Assembly: GCA_016213825.1 (NCBI GenBank)
Contig: JACQZP010000036.1
Coordinates: forward strand, 1 to 64,000
DNA: 64,000 nucleotides
Origin: Acetobacterium woodii
GTDB lineage: Bacteria > Bacillota > Clostridia > Eubacteriales > Eubacteriaceae
Direction: 5' to 3'
The translations under genes were made by a program, and so were the position numbers. This document shows positions 16,343 through 26,293 of this stretch, one piece after another. Position 1 is the first letter of the stretch. Each line of letters begins with the position of its first letter. The notes under the pieces were generated by a model. That model had not been told where the DNA came from. It made no database searches and saw nothing but the letters and a program-made list of their open reading frames with translations.

Positions 16343-18016
16343 TCAACAGTCTATATTTTCGCTGAATTCAGCTTCACTGTTCTCGGCAAGGGCAATTTTT
16401 TTAGCATAGATCGCCGTGATGACTTCTTCTTTAAAGGCTTCTTCGGCCTGTATCAGCGGATCCTGACGAACCATTCGGATGGTCGAATAACACATGGCAA
16501 ACATGATAAAAATAAAGGGGAACACCGCAACAATCGCGATGGTTTGGACCGACTGAAGGCCCCCCATGATGATCAGGATCCCGGCCGAAAACGCCAGGGC
16601 GATACCCCATAAAAGTTTAAGACTGGTTCGGGGTGAATCGTTTCCGCCGCTGGAGAGCATTCCCAGGACAATTGTCGCTGAATCGGTGGAAACCACAAAA
16701 AAGGTGAATACCACAAAAAGAATAATAAGTACGGTGATTTGACTCAAAGGAAATTGATGGAAAAGGACAAATATACCGCTGGCGACATCGGAGGTAATGG
16801 CTGTTTCAATCAGTCCCTTTGTGGCCGCTTCAAGTTCAAAGTGAATGGCCGTCGAGCCGAAGACCGTAAAGAAGATCATATCAAAGATGGCCGGGACAAC
16901 GATACCGGCAAAAACGAATTCTTTGATCGTCCGGCCTTTAGAAATTTTGGCAATGAAGATGCCCACAAAAGGTGCCCAGGAAATCCACCAGGCCCAATAA
17001 AAAATAGTCCAGCTGTTTAACCAACCGCTCTGTTCGACCGGATCCGTCCAGGTGCTCATCCGGATAAAATTCTGTACATACAAGCCGGAGGCGTTGACAA
17101 AGTTATCTAAAATATATTTCGTCGGTCCAATTAAAAAGACAAACAACAACAAGCCCAAACAGGCAATCATACTGATATCCGAGCCGATTTTGATCCCTTT
17201 ATCAATGGGCAGGCAGGCCGAGGCCAGATAGGTAGCGGCGACAATAATGAGAATAATAATATAAGTTTCATTATTCATGGAAATGCCATAATTAAATGAG
17301 AGTCCGGCGCCCAACTCCATTGTTCCCAGGCCAACGGTGGTTGAAACCCCGAAAAAGGTGATGCACAGCGCCACAATATCAATAAATTTGCCAATGGGCC
17401 CATAAATGCGCTGACCTAAAATAGGATAAAAGCACGAACTGACAAGCGCCGGCAAGCCTTTTCGGAAAATCACAAGCCCCATCGGAATGCCCACCACCAC
17501 ATAGATGGCCCAGGGACTGATGCCCCAATGCAAAAATGAAATTGCCATGGCCCATTCGGCAGCCTGGGCGCTGCCGGAAGCCCCGGCATAGGCCGGACCA
17601 CTGAGGAAATGCAAGACCGTCTCAGCAACCGACCAGTAGATCAGACCAACGCCCATACCGGCACCAAACAACATTGAAAACCATGAAAAATTTGAAAATT
17701 CAGGCTGATCATCGTCTTTGCCAAATTTAATTTTACCGTATTTGCTCAAGGCCAGCGCAAAGCAAAAAACAACAAAAAAGAGGACCCCTGCTTCATACAG
17801 CCAACCCCAGTTCGAAACGGTTGCTGACAGAACCTGGCTCAGCACTAAGGATAACGATTGATTGTCCAAAGCCCCCCAAAGAATAAATCCAAAACAAATT
17901 ATTGCCGAAATAATGAATACCGCCGAATCCAAATGACCTAAAATCCCCCAATTATTAGTAACCTCAGTCCGGTCTCTGGGGACAAAATCGCCTGTTTTAC
18001 TATTCCTGATTTTCAT
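16343..18016 (-). CDS. BCCT-family betaine/carnitine/choline transporter
   Basis: A 557-residue carrier with 12 predicted helices. The family signature is visible around 330-360 (IFYWAWWISWAPFVGIFIAKISKGRTIKEF), and GAGMGVGLIYWSVAE occurs near 115. BCCT proteins import glycine betaine, carnitine, choline or related quaternary amines. The position next to MttB methyltransferases makes a methylated amine the probable cargo, feeding methyl groups into acetogenesis (inference). GGAGGAG precedes the ATG. A terminator separates it from the upstream MFS gene, so it may have its own promoter. Confidence 0.92.
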   Translation of the reverse strand: MKIRNSKTGDFVPRDRTEVTNNWGILGHLDSAVFIISAIICFGFILWGALDNQSLSLVLSQVLSATVSNWGWLYEAGVLFFVVFCFALALSKYGKIKFGKDDDQPEFSNFSWFSMLFGAGMGVGLIYWSVAETVLHFLSGPAYAGASGSAQAAEWAMAISFLHWGISPWAIYVVVGIPMGLVIFRKGLPALVSSCFYPILGQRIYGPIGKFIDIVALCITFFGVSTTVGLGTMELGAGLSFNYGISMNNETYIIILIIVAATYLASACLPIDKGIKIGSDISMIACLGLLLFVFLIGPTKYILDNFVNASGLYVQNFIRMSTWTDPVEQSGWLNSWTIFYWAWWISWAPFVGIFIAKISKGRTIKEFVFAGIVVPAIFDMIFFTVFGSTAIHFELEAATKGLIETAITSDVASGIFVLFHQFPLSQITVLIILFVVFTFFVVSTDSATIVLGMLSSGGNDSPRTSLKLLWGIALAFSAGILIIMGGLQSVQTIAIVAVFPFIFIMFAMCYSTIRMVRQDPLIQAEEAFKEEVITAIYAKKIALAENSEAEFSENIDC

Positions 18017-18065
18017 GAGAATTCTCCTCCCCGAATCAATTTACCCCAACCGTTAATGGCCAATT

Positions 18066-18110
18066 AAAAACCCGACTCCAACCGGCATCTTGGCAAGGCT
18101 GGAGTCGGAA
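18066..18110 (-). terminator. intrinsic terminator after the MFS gene
   Basis: On the minus strand, CCGACTCCAGCC pairs with GGTTGGAGTCGG, followed by GTTTTTAATTG. Confidence 0.85.
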
Positions 18111-18114
18111 TTTA

Positions 18115-19401
18115 CTAAGCTGTTGGTACTGCTTCAGGTGCTTTTGCTTCGGTTTCCAGATTTTTCAAATCTTTGGTGCGCTTGATCAATAACATCGATG
18201 AACCGATTCCCAGAATGGCACAAACGATTAATAAGATGAAAATTTGATTAAATCCGGCGGCGATATCACCGGCGGCTTTGGCATCATCCAACCACTTACC
18301 GCAAATCAGGCCATAGAAGACATCCGGAATAAACGCGATAAACGAAATAATCCCGGTAGCCATTCCGGTCATTCCAACCGGGATCCCAGCCTGGTCCATA
18401 ATCGACCAGTAGGTGGATTTCATGATGTTCGCCAGGAAGGCAACAACGAGAGTCAGGACAATACTGACAGCGATCACCTTGGCAGAGAAGAGTAAGGCAA
18501 CAAGGGCGGCGATAACGGCGCCGAAAGCGATCATAAAGCCCTTGCCCTTGTAAGTGAACTTATCCATGATAAAGCCGCCGATCACTCCTGCCAACAAGAC
18601 AATAATGTAGCTGCGGAAAATTCCGATGGCACTGGCTGTTGTCGTTGAGATGTTCAGCACCTGGACCGTATAGGTGGTCATGTAGGCGTTACCGATTGCC
18701 CAGGTAAGATAGGCAAACATAATTACCAGGATCGTAATCCAAACCCCTTTGTTTTTTAATACATCCATAACACTGTATTTAGTCGCACTGACGACTTCCT
18801 GGGCCTCCTCTTTGACGTCCGTTTTGGGAAGAAAGAATAAAGCCAGAACAAAAAACACAGCACAGACACCGGCGCCAAATAAGAAGAGGACCTTCATACC
18901 GTCGGCTGGGGTAGCGGCCAAACCAACGATGGCCAGAAATGCAAAACCCATCAAGGTTTGAATAACGCCCCGTAAGGCTTCACTGCTGCCAAATATTTTA
19001 CTCTGGTTGTCTTTGTTGCCTAAGTTTCTGATGCCTTTCAGGTAGGCTGACCACAGGGTAGCAATACCGAAAAATCCGTAAAGAAAATGAATAATAAGTA
19101 GGGCAGTAAAATTTGTGGTCATTGCAAAGGCAAACGTCAACACGGCATAAGCTGCCAGGGTAGTGGCAATCATCGACCGCATTGAGAAGCGGTCGGCCAT
19201 CCAGCCACCGATGGGATAGCAAAAGGTATAGGTTAGGTTCAAGGCCGAGGCCAGAATTCCGATTTGCGTATTTGACAGTTGATACGCGGCCGCAAATTGA
19301 TCGTAAAAGGTAAATCGTAAAAAGGGCAACTGGTATGCGAGGGCAACCGTGGCACTTAAAATCAAAAATACCATCGCATTTTTAAATCCAAATTTTTTCA
19401 T
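18115..19401 (-). CDS. MFS transporter linked to the betaine methyltransferase cluster
   Basis: A 428-residue, 12-helix major facilitator. The segment GWMADRFSMRSM between helices 2 and 3 is the usual MFS loop motif, and a long central loop lies between helices 6 and 7. It is divergent from the MttB operon. Both promoters share a 15-nt box just downstream of the -10, so the carrier is probably co-regulated with the methyltransferase and transports the same methylated amine or its demethylated product. AGGAGG precedes the ATG. Confidence 0.85.
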   Translation of the reverse strand: MKKFGFKNAMVFLILSATVALAYQLPFLRFTFYDQFAAAYQLSNTQIGILASALNLTYTFCYPIGGWMADRFSMRSMIATTLAAYAVLTFAFAMTTNFTALLIIHFLYGFFGIATLWSAYLKGIRNLGNKDNQSKIFGSSEALRGVIQTLMGFAFLAIVGLAATPADGMKVLFLFGAGVCAVFFVLALFFLPKTDVKEEAQEVVSATKYSVMDVLKNKGVWITILVIMFAYLTWAIGNAYMTTYTVQVLNISTTTASAIGIFRSYIIVLLAGVIGGFIMDKFTYKGKGFMIAFGAVIAALVALLFSAKVIAVSIVLTLVVAFLANIMKSTYWSIMDQAGIPVGMTGMATGIISFIAFIPDVFYGLICGKWLDDAKAAGDIAAGFNQIFILLIVCAILGIGSSMLLIKRTKDLKNLETEAKAPEAVPTA

Positions 19402-19421
19402 TGTTTCCTCCTAAAGAATAA

Positions 19422-19477
19422 TTGCGAAATACATGTCTATTGCAAAGAAGTATAGCACGAAGGATGTAAACGGTCAA
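19422..19477 (-). promoter_or_regulatory. MFS promoter with shared operator box
   Basis: Minus-strand TTGACC (19472-19477), 17-bp spacer, TATACT (19449-19454). The box TTGCGAAATACATGT (plus-strand reading, 19422-19436) lies 12 nt downstream of the -10 and recurs exactly at 19624-19638. Confidence 0.65.
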
Positions 19478-19589
19478 CAATTATTTTTTCAAAGTTAAAA
19501 TCCCGGAAAAATTAAGCATATGTCAGGAAACAGAAAAATTTGTATTAAATGTAAGCGATTTAATCACGAGATATAAATCAAAAAAAGGG

Positions 19590-19638
19590 TTGACAGCGAT
19601 TTTAAGACTATGTTATATTTGTGTTGCGAAATACATGT
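19590..19638 (+). promoter_or_regulatory. MttB operon promoter with shared operator box
   Basis: TTGACA (19590-19595), 17-bp spacer, TTATAT (19613-19618). Box TTGCGAAATACATGT at 19624-19638 covers the expected start site. The core AAAnACATGTnTTT is a quasi-palindrome, which can explain use in both orientations. Confidence 0.7.
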
Positions 19639-19669
19639 GTTTACTAAGAAAATTTTGGAGGTTATATCA

Positions 19670-21127
19670 ATGTATCAGAACAGACGTTTTTATGAGAAAT
19701 ATGTATCCACCCGTGATGTGGAACTGCTGCACGAGTATTCACTGAAAGTGCTAAAAGAAGTTGGTGTTTCATTTGCCAGTGAAGAAGCGCTGGCAATTTT
19801 CAAAAAACATGGCGCAACGGTTGAAGGAAATATCGTAAAAATTGACGAAGAACTTTTAAACAAGGCTCTGGCAACCGCACCCAAGTCATTTGCGGTGACA
19901 ACCAATGCCGGCGAAACCCAGATTGGGGAACGATTTAAACCAAAAACAGTTGGCTGTTACGGACCTTCAAAATTTTTATTTGAAGATGATACCTACCGAG
20001 CCGCACTGATTCCGGATGTGGTTAAATTTTTAAAGTTGATGCATACCAGTGATGTCACCGATTTTGTCAATAACTCAGCTTATGATACGCCGGATTTAGA
20101 TAAAACTCAGGATAACTTCTATCTACCCCAAGTAGCGCTGTGTCTGAAATATTCAGACCGACCAACCTATGGGAATGTGGCCAACAGCTTGAATGTCAAA
20201 AAACAAAGTTTAAAAGATGCGGCCAAAGAAATTGCCAACATCTATAAAGAATTCTATGATATCTGGGATCGTCCGGTACTCTTATCGAATTGCTGTGCGC
20301 TGTCACCATTAGGGTATTCTTATGAGGTTCTTGATAACATCATGGGTCTTGTTGAAGAAGGACAACCGGTTACGATTATTACCTGTTCAATGACCAACCT
20401 TACCGCTCCAGCGGCACTGATGGGTTCAGTTATTCAGGATAATGCCACCATCCTGGCGGGGATCGTTTTAACACAGCTGATCAATCCTGGGGTTGGGGTT
20501 ATTTACGGAACCGTGTCTTCACCAACCGATATGCGAAAAACAGCCATTGCCATCGGGGCGCCAGAAGCCCAGCTGATCCAAATGGCAACACTGGCACTGG
20601 GCCGTTATTATGGCTTGCCGGTTCGAACTGGCGTCAGTGGCACCGATTCACTTAAACCAGACTATCAGGCAGGGGTTGAATCAATGACTACCCTGATGAC
20701 CACCTATCTGGGAAAATCTGACTTTGCTCTGAACAATGCCGGGATCCTGCAGTCTTATGCAGTAGGCAGCTATGAAAAATTTGTATTGGATGAAGAAGTC
20801 AATCGGATCTTAATGCGACTTAACAAAGGGATTGCAATTTCTGATACGAAAGCCAGCAAGGTTTTTGAAGAAATCAAAAAGGCCGGTCCATTAGGGAATT
20901 ACCTATCAGGCAGAACCCCCAAAGAATACCGGGATGAGCACCATTTATCAGCAATTTTCAATAAAACAGCCGGGGATCCATCAGTAATCTTTGAAGAAGT
21001 AGGCGATATCAGAGAGCGGGCTTCAAAACAGATTGAAGAACGAATTGCGAACTATAAAGCGCCAGACCTGACCAAAAAACAACAGGATATTCTTAATCGC
21101 TACCTGCCGGAGAGCGAAAAATTCTAA
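19670..21127 (+). CDS. MttB-family (non-pyrrolysine) quaternary-amine:corrinoid methyltransferase
   Basis: A 485-residue protein of the trimethylamine methyltransferase superfamily without an in-frame UAG. Such members demethylate quaternary amines (glycine betaine, proline betaine, carnitine) onto a corrinoid protein. Visible family blocks are the N-terminal LLHEYSLKVLKEVGVSFASEEAL, the CALSPLGYSYEVLDNIMGLVEEGQPV segment and VRTGVSGTDSLKPDYQAGVESMTTL. ATG 19670 has GGAGG 8 nt upstream; the longer frame from 19610 begins inside the promoter. It heads a module with the corrinoid and methyl-THF transferase genes. Substrate specificity cannot be read from sequence alone. Confidence 0.92.
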   Translation: MYQNRRFYEKYVSTRDVELLHEYSLKVLKEVGVSFASEEALAIFKKHGATVEGNIVKIDEELLNKALATAPKSFAVTTNAGETQIGERFKPKTVGCYGPSKFLFEDDTYRAALIPDVVKFLKLMHTSDVTDFVNNSAYDTPDLDKTQDNFYLPQVALCLKYSDRPTYGNVANSLNVKKQSLKDAAKEIANIYKEFYDIWDRPVLLSNCCALSPLGYSYEVLDNIMGLVEEGQPVTIITCSMTNLTAPAALMGSVIQDNATILAGIVLTQLINPGVGVIYGTVSSPTDMRKTAIAIGAPEAQLIQMATLALGRYYGLPVRTGVSGTDSLKPDYQAGVESMTTLMTTYLGKSDFALNNAGILQSYAVGSYEKFVLDEEVNRILMRLNKGIAISDTKASKVFEEIKKAGPLGNYLSGRTPKEYRDEHHLSAIFNKTAGDPSVIFEEVGDIRERASKQIEERIANYKAPDLTKKQQDILNRYLPESEKF

Positions 21128-21224
21128 TCGATACGTGTAAATAAATTTGCAAGAGCAAAACTTGAAAGAGAAATAATTAGCCAAGTTGCGATCAACGAAT
21201 AATAAAAAAGGATAGGTAAAAAAT

Positions 21225-21857
21225 ATGTTAGATTTAAAAGCATTAACACAGGCCGTGGGAGATTTGGAAGAAGAAGTGGTAATGGAAATGCTGAACGAAT
21301 TCGTTCAGTCAAATCCAACGGAACAGGAAGCTCAGGAAGCGATTGCGGCCTGTCAGGCCGGCATGGCAATTGTTGGTGAGCTGTTCGAAAAAGGCGAATT
21401 CTTTGTTGGCGATCTGATTTTTGCCGGGGAAGTTTTAACTGAATCCATCAATGTCTTAAAACCAGTATTAGGCAGTGGCGGCAGTGCCGTTGCTGGAACC
21501 ATTATCCTGGGAACCGTTCATGGCGATCTCCATGATATCGGAAAAAATATTTTTAAAAGCATGTCAGAAGCAGCCGGATTTGAAGTAGTAGATTTAGGGA
21601 TTGACGTAGCCCCAGAGCTGTTTGTTCAAACCGCCAAAGAAAATCCCGGCTGTATCATCGGTATGAGTGGGGTTTTAACCCTGGCCATCGATGCCATGAA
21701 AGAAACCGTCGAAACCCTTAAAGCAGCAGGCATCGATGGCAAGATCATTATCGGCGGAAATCCGGTTACCAAAGAATCCTGTGAGTTTGTTGGCGCAGAC
21801 CAATATACAACCAATGCCGCTGAAGGTGTAAAAATCTGTCAGGATTGGGTAGCATAA
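21225..21857 (+). CDS. corrinoid (methyl-carrier) protein, MttC/MtgC type
   Basis: A 210-residue corrinoid carrier. The N-terminal helical cap (residues 1-85) is followed by a Rossmann B12 domain. The lower-ligand motif is D101-L-H103-D-I-G106, with SGVLT and GGNPVT as the later conserved loops. It receives the methyl group from the MttB protein and passes it to the methyl-THF transferase encoded downstream. It lies 97 nt after MttB with its own AAAGG site. A perfect hairpin separates it from the next gene. Confidence 0.95.
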   Translation: MLDLKALTQAVGDLEEEVVMEMLNEFVQSNPTEQEAQEAIAACQAGMAIVGELFEKGEFFVGDLIFAGEVLTESINVLKPVLGSGGSAVAGTIILGTVHGDLHDIGKNIFKSMSEAAGFEVVDLGIDVAPELFVQTAKENPGCIIGMSGVLTLAIDAMKETVETLKAAGIDGKIIIGGNPVTKESCEFVGADQYTTNAAEGVKICQDWVA

Positions 21858-21953
21858 TCAATTTACTGGCAGTTAATAATGATAAAACAGTGGTTATTAA
21901 ATAATAGTGATTATTAAAATAAATTAGCTAAAAGATGCGTTAAATATTTAAAA

Positions 21954-21991
21954 TACATGGAAGGCAAGTATAGCTACTTGCCTTCCATGTA
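21954..21991 (+). promoter_or_regulatory. perfect 17-bp intercistronic hairpin
   Basis: TACATGGAAGGCAAGTA, loop TAGC, then its exact complement. No T tract follows; the next gene's AAGGAG begins 7 nt later. The hairpin may stabilise the upstream mRNA 3' end or tune translation of the methyl-THF transferase. Confidence 0.75.
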
Positions 21992-22009
21992 GATTATAAG
22001 GAGAAAACG

Positions 22010-22816
22010 ATGATTATAATTGGAGAAAAAATAAACGGAACCATTCCGTCAGTTAAAGCCGCCATCGAAAGAAGAGATGCGGATTTTATTGCCGATCTGG
22101 CTGTGAAGCAAACCGAAGCAGGGGCGACTTATATTGATGTTTGCGCCAGTACGGCACCGGAGCATGAAATCGAAACCCTAAAATGGTTAATGGAAGTGGT
22201 CCAGGAAGCCACCGAGACACCGCTGTGTATCGACAGCCCGAATCCCCAGGTCATTGAAGCCGTCTTTAAGTATGCCAACAAACCGGGTTTGATCAATTCA
22301 ATTTCGGAAGAAGGGGATAAATGTGAGGTGCTATTGCCGCTGTTAGAAGGCAATACCTGGGGCGTTGTCGCCTTGACCTGCGATAATAAGGGCATCCCCA
22401 ATGATGTGGAAACAAAAATAAAGATCACCAAATCAATGGTCGAAAAAGCCGCGAAATTCGGAATTACCCCCGATCGGATTCAGATTGATCCCTGTGTCAT
22501 GGCGCTGTCAACCGAGAACAACTCGATGTTGAATTTTGCTGAGGAAATCAGACAAATTAAGGAATTATATCCGACCATCCATGTCACCGGAGCCATCAGC
22601 AACATGTCCTTCGGTTTGCCGGTACGATCGCTTTTGAATAAAACCTGTATGGCCTTTGCAATCCAGGCTGGCATGGACTCAGCCGTTTTGGATCCGCTGA
22701 ACCGCGATATGATGGGAACTATCTTTGCCACCTACGCCCTGTTGGGACAAGACAAGCATTGCCGAAAATACAGCAAAGCCTATCGTCAGGGACAAATCGG
22801 ACCGGTTAAACAATAA
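22010..22816 (+). CDS. methyltetrahydrofolate:corrinoid protein methyltransferase (MtrH/AcsE-like)
   Basis: A 268-residue TIM-barrel of the pterin-binding (dihydropteroate-synthase-like) family. It starts MIIIGEKINGTIPSVKAAI, and ATYIDVCAST (about 39-48) and PLCIDSPNP are the usual pterin-site strands. ISNMSFGLPVRSLLN (about 198-212) is the conserved NxSFG loop. It moves the methyl group from the corrinoid protein to THF, feeding the Wood-Ljungdahl methyl branch. It completes the MttB/corrinoid module and may also serve the second MttB pair, which has no such partner nearby. Confidence 0.92.
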   Translation: MIIIGEKINGTIPSVKAAIERRDADFIADLAVKQTEAGATYIDVCASTAPEHEIETLKWLMEVVQEATETPLCIDSPNPQVIEAVFKYANKPGLINSISEEGDKCEVLLPLLEGNTWGVVALTCDNKGIPNDVETKIKITKSMVEKAAKFGITPDRIQIDPCVMALSTENNSMLNFAEEIRQIKELYPTIHVTGAISNMSFGLPVRSLLNKTCMAFAIQAGMDSAVLDPLNRDMMGTIFATYALLGQDKHCRKYSKAYRQGQIGPVKQ

Positions 22817-22881
22817 TAAATGGCTTATCGTTGTTTCGCTCCATCATTAAATGAGTAATGGAACAATGATAAATTAAGTCT

Positions 22882-22927
22882 GGAGTTGAGTGCATTACCG
22901 ATAAATGGTGGTTCCTCAACTCTTTTT
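22882..22927 (+). terminator. intrinsic terminator of the first methyltransferase module
   Basis: GAGTTGAG pairs with CTCAACTC and five T residues follow. A further weak hairpin (TATCGTTGTT/AACAATGATA) lies just upstream. The remaining bases to 23106 hold no gene that I can see. Confidence 0.8.
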
Positions 22928-23106
22928 AATGTGTATAGCTTCGAGTAGTCAAGCCATTAAAGCGTTTGGATGGGATGAGATGAACGTTGTAATGACTGCT
23001 TCAACAGATAAAGCGTTAAGAAAATGAGTTGATTGATAAAATTAATTTAAGCAATCAAAAGTATAAAGAGACGAAGTTATTAATTTCCAGGGAAAGGAAC
23101 GTCAGT

Positions 23107-26100
23107 ATGGCTCGAAACAATCTAATCACAAAATCAAAATCGCTAAAGGTGCGATTATTGATTATCCCACTGCTCTGTGTGTTGGCAGGGGTTCTTTTAA
23201 TCGGCGCAATTTCTTCTTACTTGACAAGAGATAGTTTGCTTTCTGAAATGAGAGAAAACGGGTTTTCATCGTCGCAGCGTTTTGTCAATCGAATTGAAGA
23301 CAATACCGAAGCCGTGCAGACCATGAACGAACAGCTGGAAGCCCAGATTCGCAGTGTGGGAAACATCATCATTGGTAATCGGGGCAGCATCAACGATGCT
23401 TATTTAACTCAGCTTGCAGCACAGACAGGGATTGATCATATCTATTGGTATAATCCATCAGGGGAAATTATCAATGCCGCCAACGGTGAATATCTGGGAT
23501 GGAAGGCAACAGTAGGTGATCCCATTCATAACTTTATGGTCAGCGGGGCGCCGGAACTGATGGAAGAGATCCGAAAAAATACCGATAATGATGCCTATTT
23601 CAAATATGGTTATGTGAAAAGCAATACTGGTGAATTTGTTCAGGCCGGCATCGCTGCAGACCGTGTCCTTGAATTAACGGATAAGTTTGGTTATCAGGCA
23701 TTGATTGATGAGCTGGCTTCTGATGAAAACATAGTCTATGCCAGCTTTATCAACAACGATTTAATCGGAGTTGCTGACAGCAATAAGGATGATATCAATA
23801 AAAGTTATCAAGATGATGAAGCGGTAAAAAAGGTTGCCAATGATGGTGAAATGAGGGCCAAAGAATATTATTATGCAGCTGAAAGAACCAATGTTTATGA
23901 TGTGCTGTATCCCGTGGTCGTTAATGGAGAGCTCAAAGGTGCACTGAAAATTGGTTACTCCATGAATACCGTTCAGGCGGCCATAACCAAAAATATTCTG
24001 CTTATTTCAATTGCCGGTCTGATTATTTTTCTGCTTCTGGGCCTGATCCTATATAAGCTTTCCACATCCATCACTAAACCCATTGAAAGCATCAACCATA
24101 TGATCAAAGAGATGGGAAAAGGTCATTTGAGCGTACGGCTGAAGCTGGAGTCTCAGGATGAAATTGGCGAAATGGCGCTGGTGATGGACGAGTTTGCCGA
24201 CGAGCTTCAGAATGTGGTGATCGGAACCATGAATCAGATTTCCGCCGGCGAGGTGTCAGCGATCATTGAGGAAAAGGATGAATTGGACGAAATTTCACCG
24301 GCTTTGAAAAAGATCATTAAAACCATTCAGGGACTAATCAAAGAAGCAACCATGCTTTCTCAGGCGGCGGTTGCCGGGAAATTGGAGACCAGAGGAAATG
24401 CCAGTGCCTTTGAAGGTGGTTTTAGAGGTATTGTTGAAGGGGTCAATGCAACATTGGATGCAGTGGTAGGGCCGCTGAATATTGCGGCGGAATGTGTCGA
24501 CAAGATTGGAAAAGGAGAAATTCCCGGCAAGATCACAAAATCTTATCAAGGTGATTTTGATAAGCTCAAGCAGAGCATCAATGCATGTATTGACGGACTG
24601 GGAGCCTTGGAAGAAGGCAACCACATATTGGCTTTGATGGGCAAAAATGACCTCAGTCAAACGATCGAAAAACAGTATCTGGGTATCTATGGTGAAATTG
24701 GCGAGGCCATCAATGCGGTTCATGGTCAGCTGGTCCATATTGTCCAGATCGCCAATCATATTGAGGCTGGTGAACTCGATGACTTAAACGAATTGAAAGC
24801 CATCGGAAAAAGAAGCGAAAACGATACTTTGATACCAAGCCTGATCGGCATGATGGAAAATATCGTGATCCTGGTTGAAGAAACCCAGATGATGGCGCGA
24901 ACAGCCGTGGAAGGGGATTTGAGTTTCAGAGGCGACCAAAGCAAGTTTGAGGGGGAATATGCCAAGGTTATTACAGGATTCAACCAGACCCTGGATGCCG
25001 TGATCAATCCGATTAAAGAAGCGTCGGGAACGCTGAAGGAACTGGCCGCCGGGAATTTAAATACGGCAATGACCGGTGATTACCAGGGTGATCATGCCAT
25101 TATCAAAGAAGATATGAATCAGACCATTGCTAATCTCAAACGTTATGTGAATGAAATTACTGGTACCCTGGAAGAAATGAGCCAGGGGAATCTGGATCAG
25201 GAAATTACATCTTCCTACACCGGCGATTTTCTGGCAATTAAAAACGCCCTTAATGGTATCAGTACCAGCTTGAGCTCAACTATGACCGATATTGATACAG
25301 CCGCCGCTCATGTGGAAATCGGGGCCAAACAAATTTCGGATGGTGGACAGGCTTTGGCTCAGGGAACTACCGAACAGGCCAGCTCTATCCAGGAATTAAC
25401 GGCTTCCATCGAAGAAGTCGCCGGAGAAACCAAACAGAATGCCGTCCGTGCCAATGATGCCAATGAACTCGCCGTCAGAGTCCGAAAAAATGCTGAGGTC
25501 GGCAATGATCAAATGAAAAAAATGATTGTCGCCATGCGGGACATCGATGATTCGTCTAACAATATTTCAAAGATAATTAAGGTGATTGATGATATTGCCT
25601 TCCAGACCAATATCCTGGCTCTCAATGCCGCCGTTGAAGCAGCCAGAGCGGGACAACATGGTAAAGGCTTTGCTGTAGTGGCCGAAGAGGTTCGAACGTT
25701 GGCAGCCCGTAGCGCCGAGGCCGCCAAGGAAACCACCGGACTGATCGAAGGCTCCATTGAGAAGGTCGGCACCGGGACAAAAATTGCTGATGAAACGGCT
25801 GAAAGCCTAAAAGAAATTCTACATGAAATTGAAAAAGTAACCAGTCTGGTGGGGAATATTGCCAAAGCATCCACTGATCAGGCCTCAGAAATTGCCCAGA
25901 TCACTCAGGGGATTGGGCAGGTTTCGGCAGTTGTCCAGACTAATTCGGCCACGGCTGAAGAAAGTGCCGCCTCCAGCGAAGAATTGTCCGGTCAGGCCGA
26001 AATGCTCAAGGAAATGGTGGGCGCGTTTAAGCTTAAAAAGCAAGCAAGAACAAAAATAGAAGTTTCAGCGACTGTGAATCAAAATAAAGCTGTGCTTCCG

Positions 26101-26148
26101 ATTCAGCCAAAGATTAGTTTAGATGATATGGAAATGGATAAATATTAA
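23107..26148 (+). CDS. methyl-accepting chemotaxis protein with poly-HAMP region
   Basis: A 1013-residue transmembrane receptor. TM1 is at about 17-40, an extracellular sensor of about 255 residues follows (Cache-like: [23 protein letters not shown]), and TM2 is at about 296-318. Next come a HAMP domain and several HAMP-like repeats that share LDAV..P and SYQGDF/DYQGDH motifs. The methyl-accepting signalling hairpin tip is at about 835-865 ([24 protein letters not shown]). ATG 23107 has AAGGA upstream; the longer frame begins with TTG and no site. It lies between two betaine-methyltransferase modules, so it may sense the same substrates (inference). Confidence 0.92.
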   Translation: MARNNLITKSKSLKVRLLIIPLLCVLAGVLLIGAISSYLTRDSLLSEMRENGFSSSQRFVNRIEDNTEAVQTMNEQLEAQIRSVGNIIIGNRGSINDAYLTQLAAQTGIDHIYWYNPSGEIINAANGEYLGWKATVGDPIHNFMVSGAPELMEEIRKNTDNDAYFKYGYVKSNTGEFVQAGIAADRVLELTDKFGYQALIDELASDENIVYASFINNDLIGVADSNKDDINKSYQDDEAVKKVANDGEMRAKEYYYAAERTNVYDVLYPVVVNGELKGALKIGYSMNTVQAAITKNILLISIAGLIIFLLLGLILYKLSTSITKPIESINHMIKEMGKGHLSVRLKLESQDEIGEMALVMDEFADELQNVVIGTMNQISAGEVSAIIEEKDELDEISPALKKIIKTIQGLIKEATMLSQAAVAGKLETRGNASAFEGGFRGIVEGVNATLDAVVGPLNIAAECVDKIGKGEIPGKITKSYQGDFDKLKQSINACIDGLGALEEGNHILALMGKNDLSQTIEKQYLGIYGEIGEAINAVHGQLVHIVQIANHIEAGELDDLNELKAIGKRSENDTLIPSLIGMMENIVILVEETQMMARTAVEGDLSFRGDQSKFEGEYAKVITGFNQTLDAVINPIKEASGTLKELAAGNLNTAMTGDYQGDHAIIKEDMNQTIANLKRYVNEITGTLEEMSQGNLDQEITSSYTGDFLAIKNALNGISTSLSSTMTDIDTAAAHVEIGAKQISDGGQALAQGTTEQASSIQELTASIEEVAGETKQNAVRANDANELAVRVRKNAEVGNDQMKKMIVAMRDIDDSSNNISKIIKVIDDIAFQTNILALNAAVEAARAGQHGKGFAVVAEEVRTLAARSAEAAKETTGLIEGSIEKVGTGTKIADETAESLKEILHEIEKVTSLVGNIAKASTDQASEIAQITQGIGQVSAVVQTNSATAEESAASSEELSGQAEMLKEMVGAFKLKKQARTKIEVSATVNQNKAVLPIQPKISLDDMEMDKY

Positions 26149-26293
26149 ATAACCTACTTTCTAGAGTTATAAAGCTAGCAGGGTTATAAAAAAACTCTGT
26201 AACAATTGAAAAACAGCAGTTGCAGATAGCATTTGCCTGAAATTTGAAATGATGAAAACGCACTTATAATGTAGCAGAAAGGAAGAATTAATT

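Noticed and set aside
19670-21127. Possible pyrrolysine MttB with in-frame UAG
   Set aside because: The frame is open with no internal TAG, so it is the non-pyrrolysine branch. The same holds for 28250-29623.
24334-24759. 141-residue minus-strand frame within the chemoreceptor gene
   Set aside because: Shadow of the codon pattern of the plus-strand gene; no site or homology.
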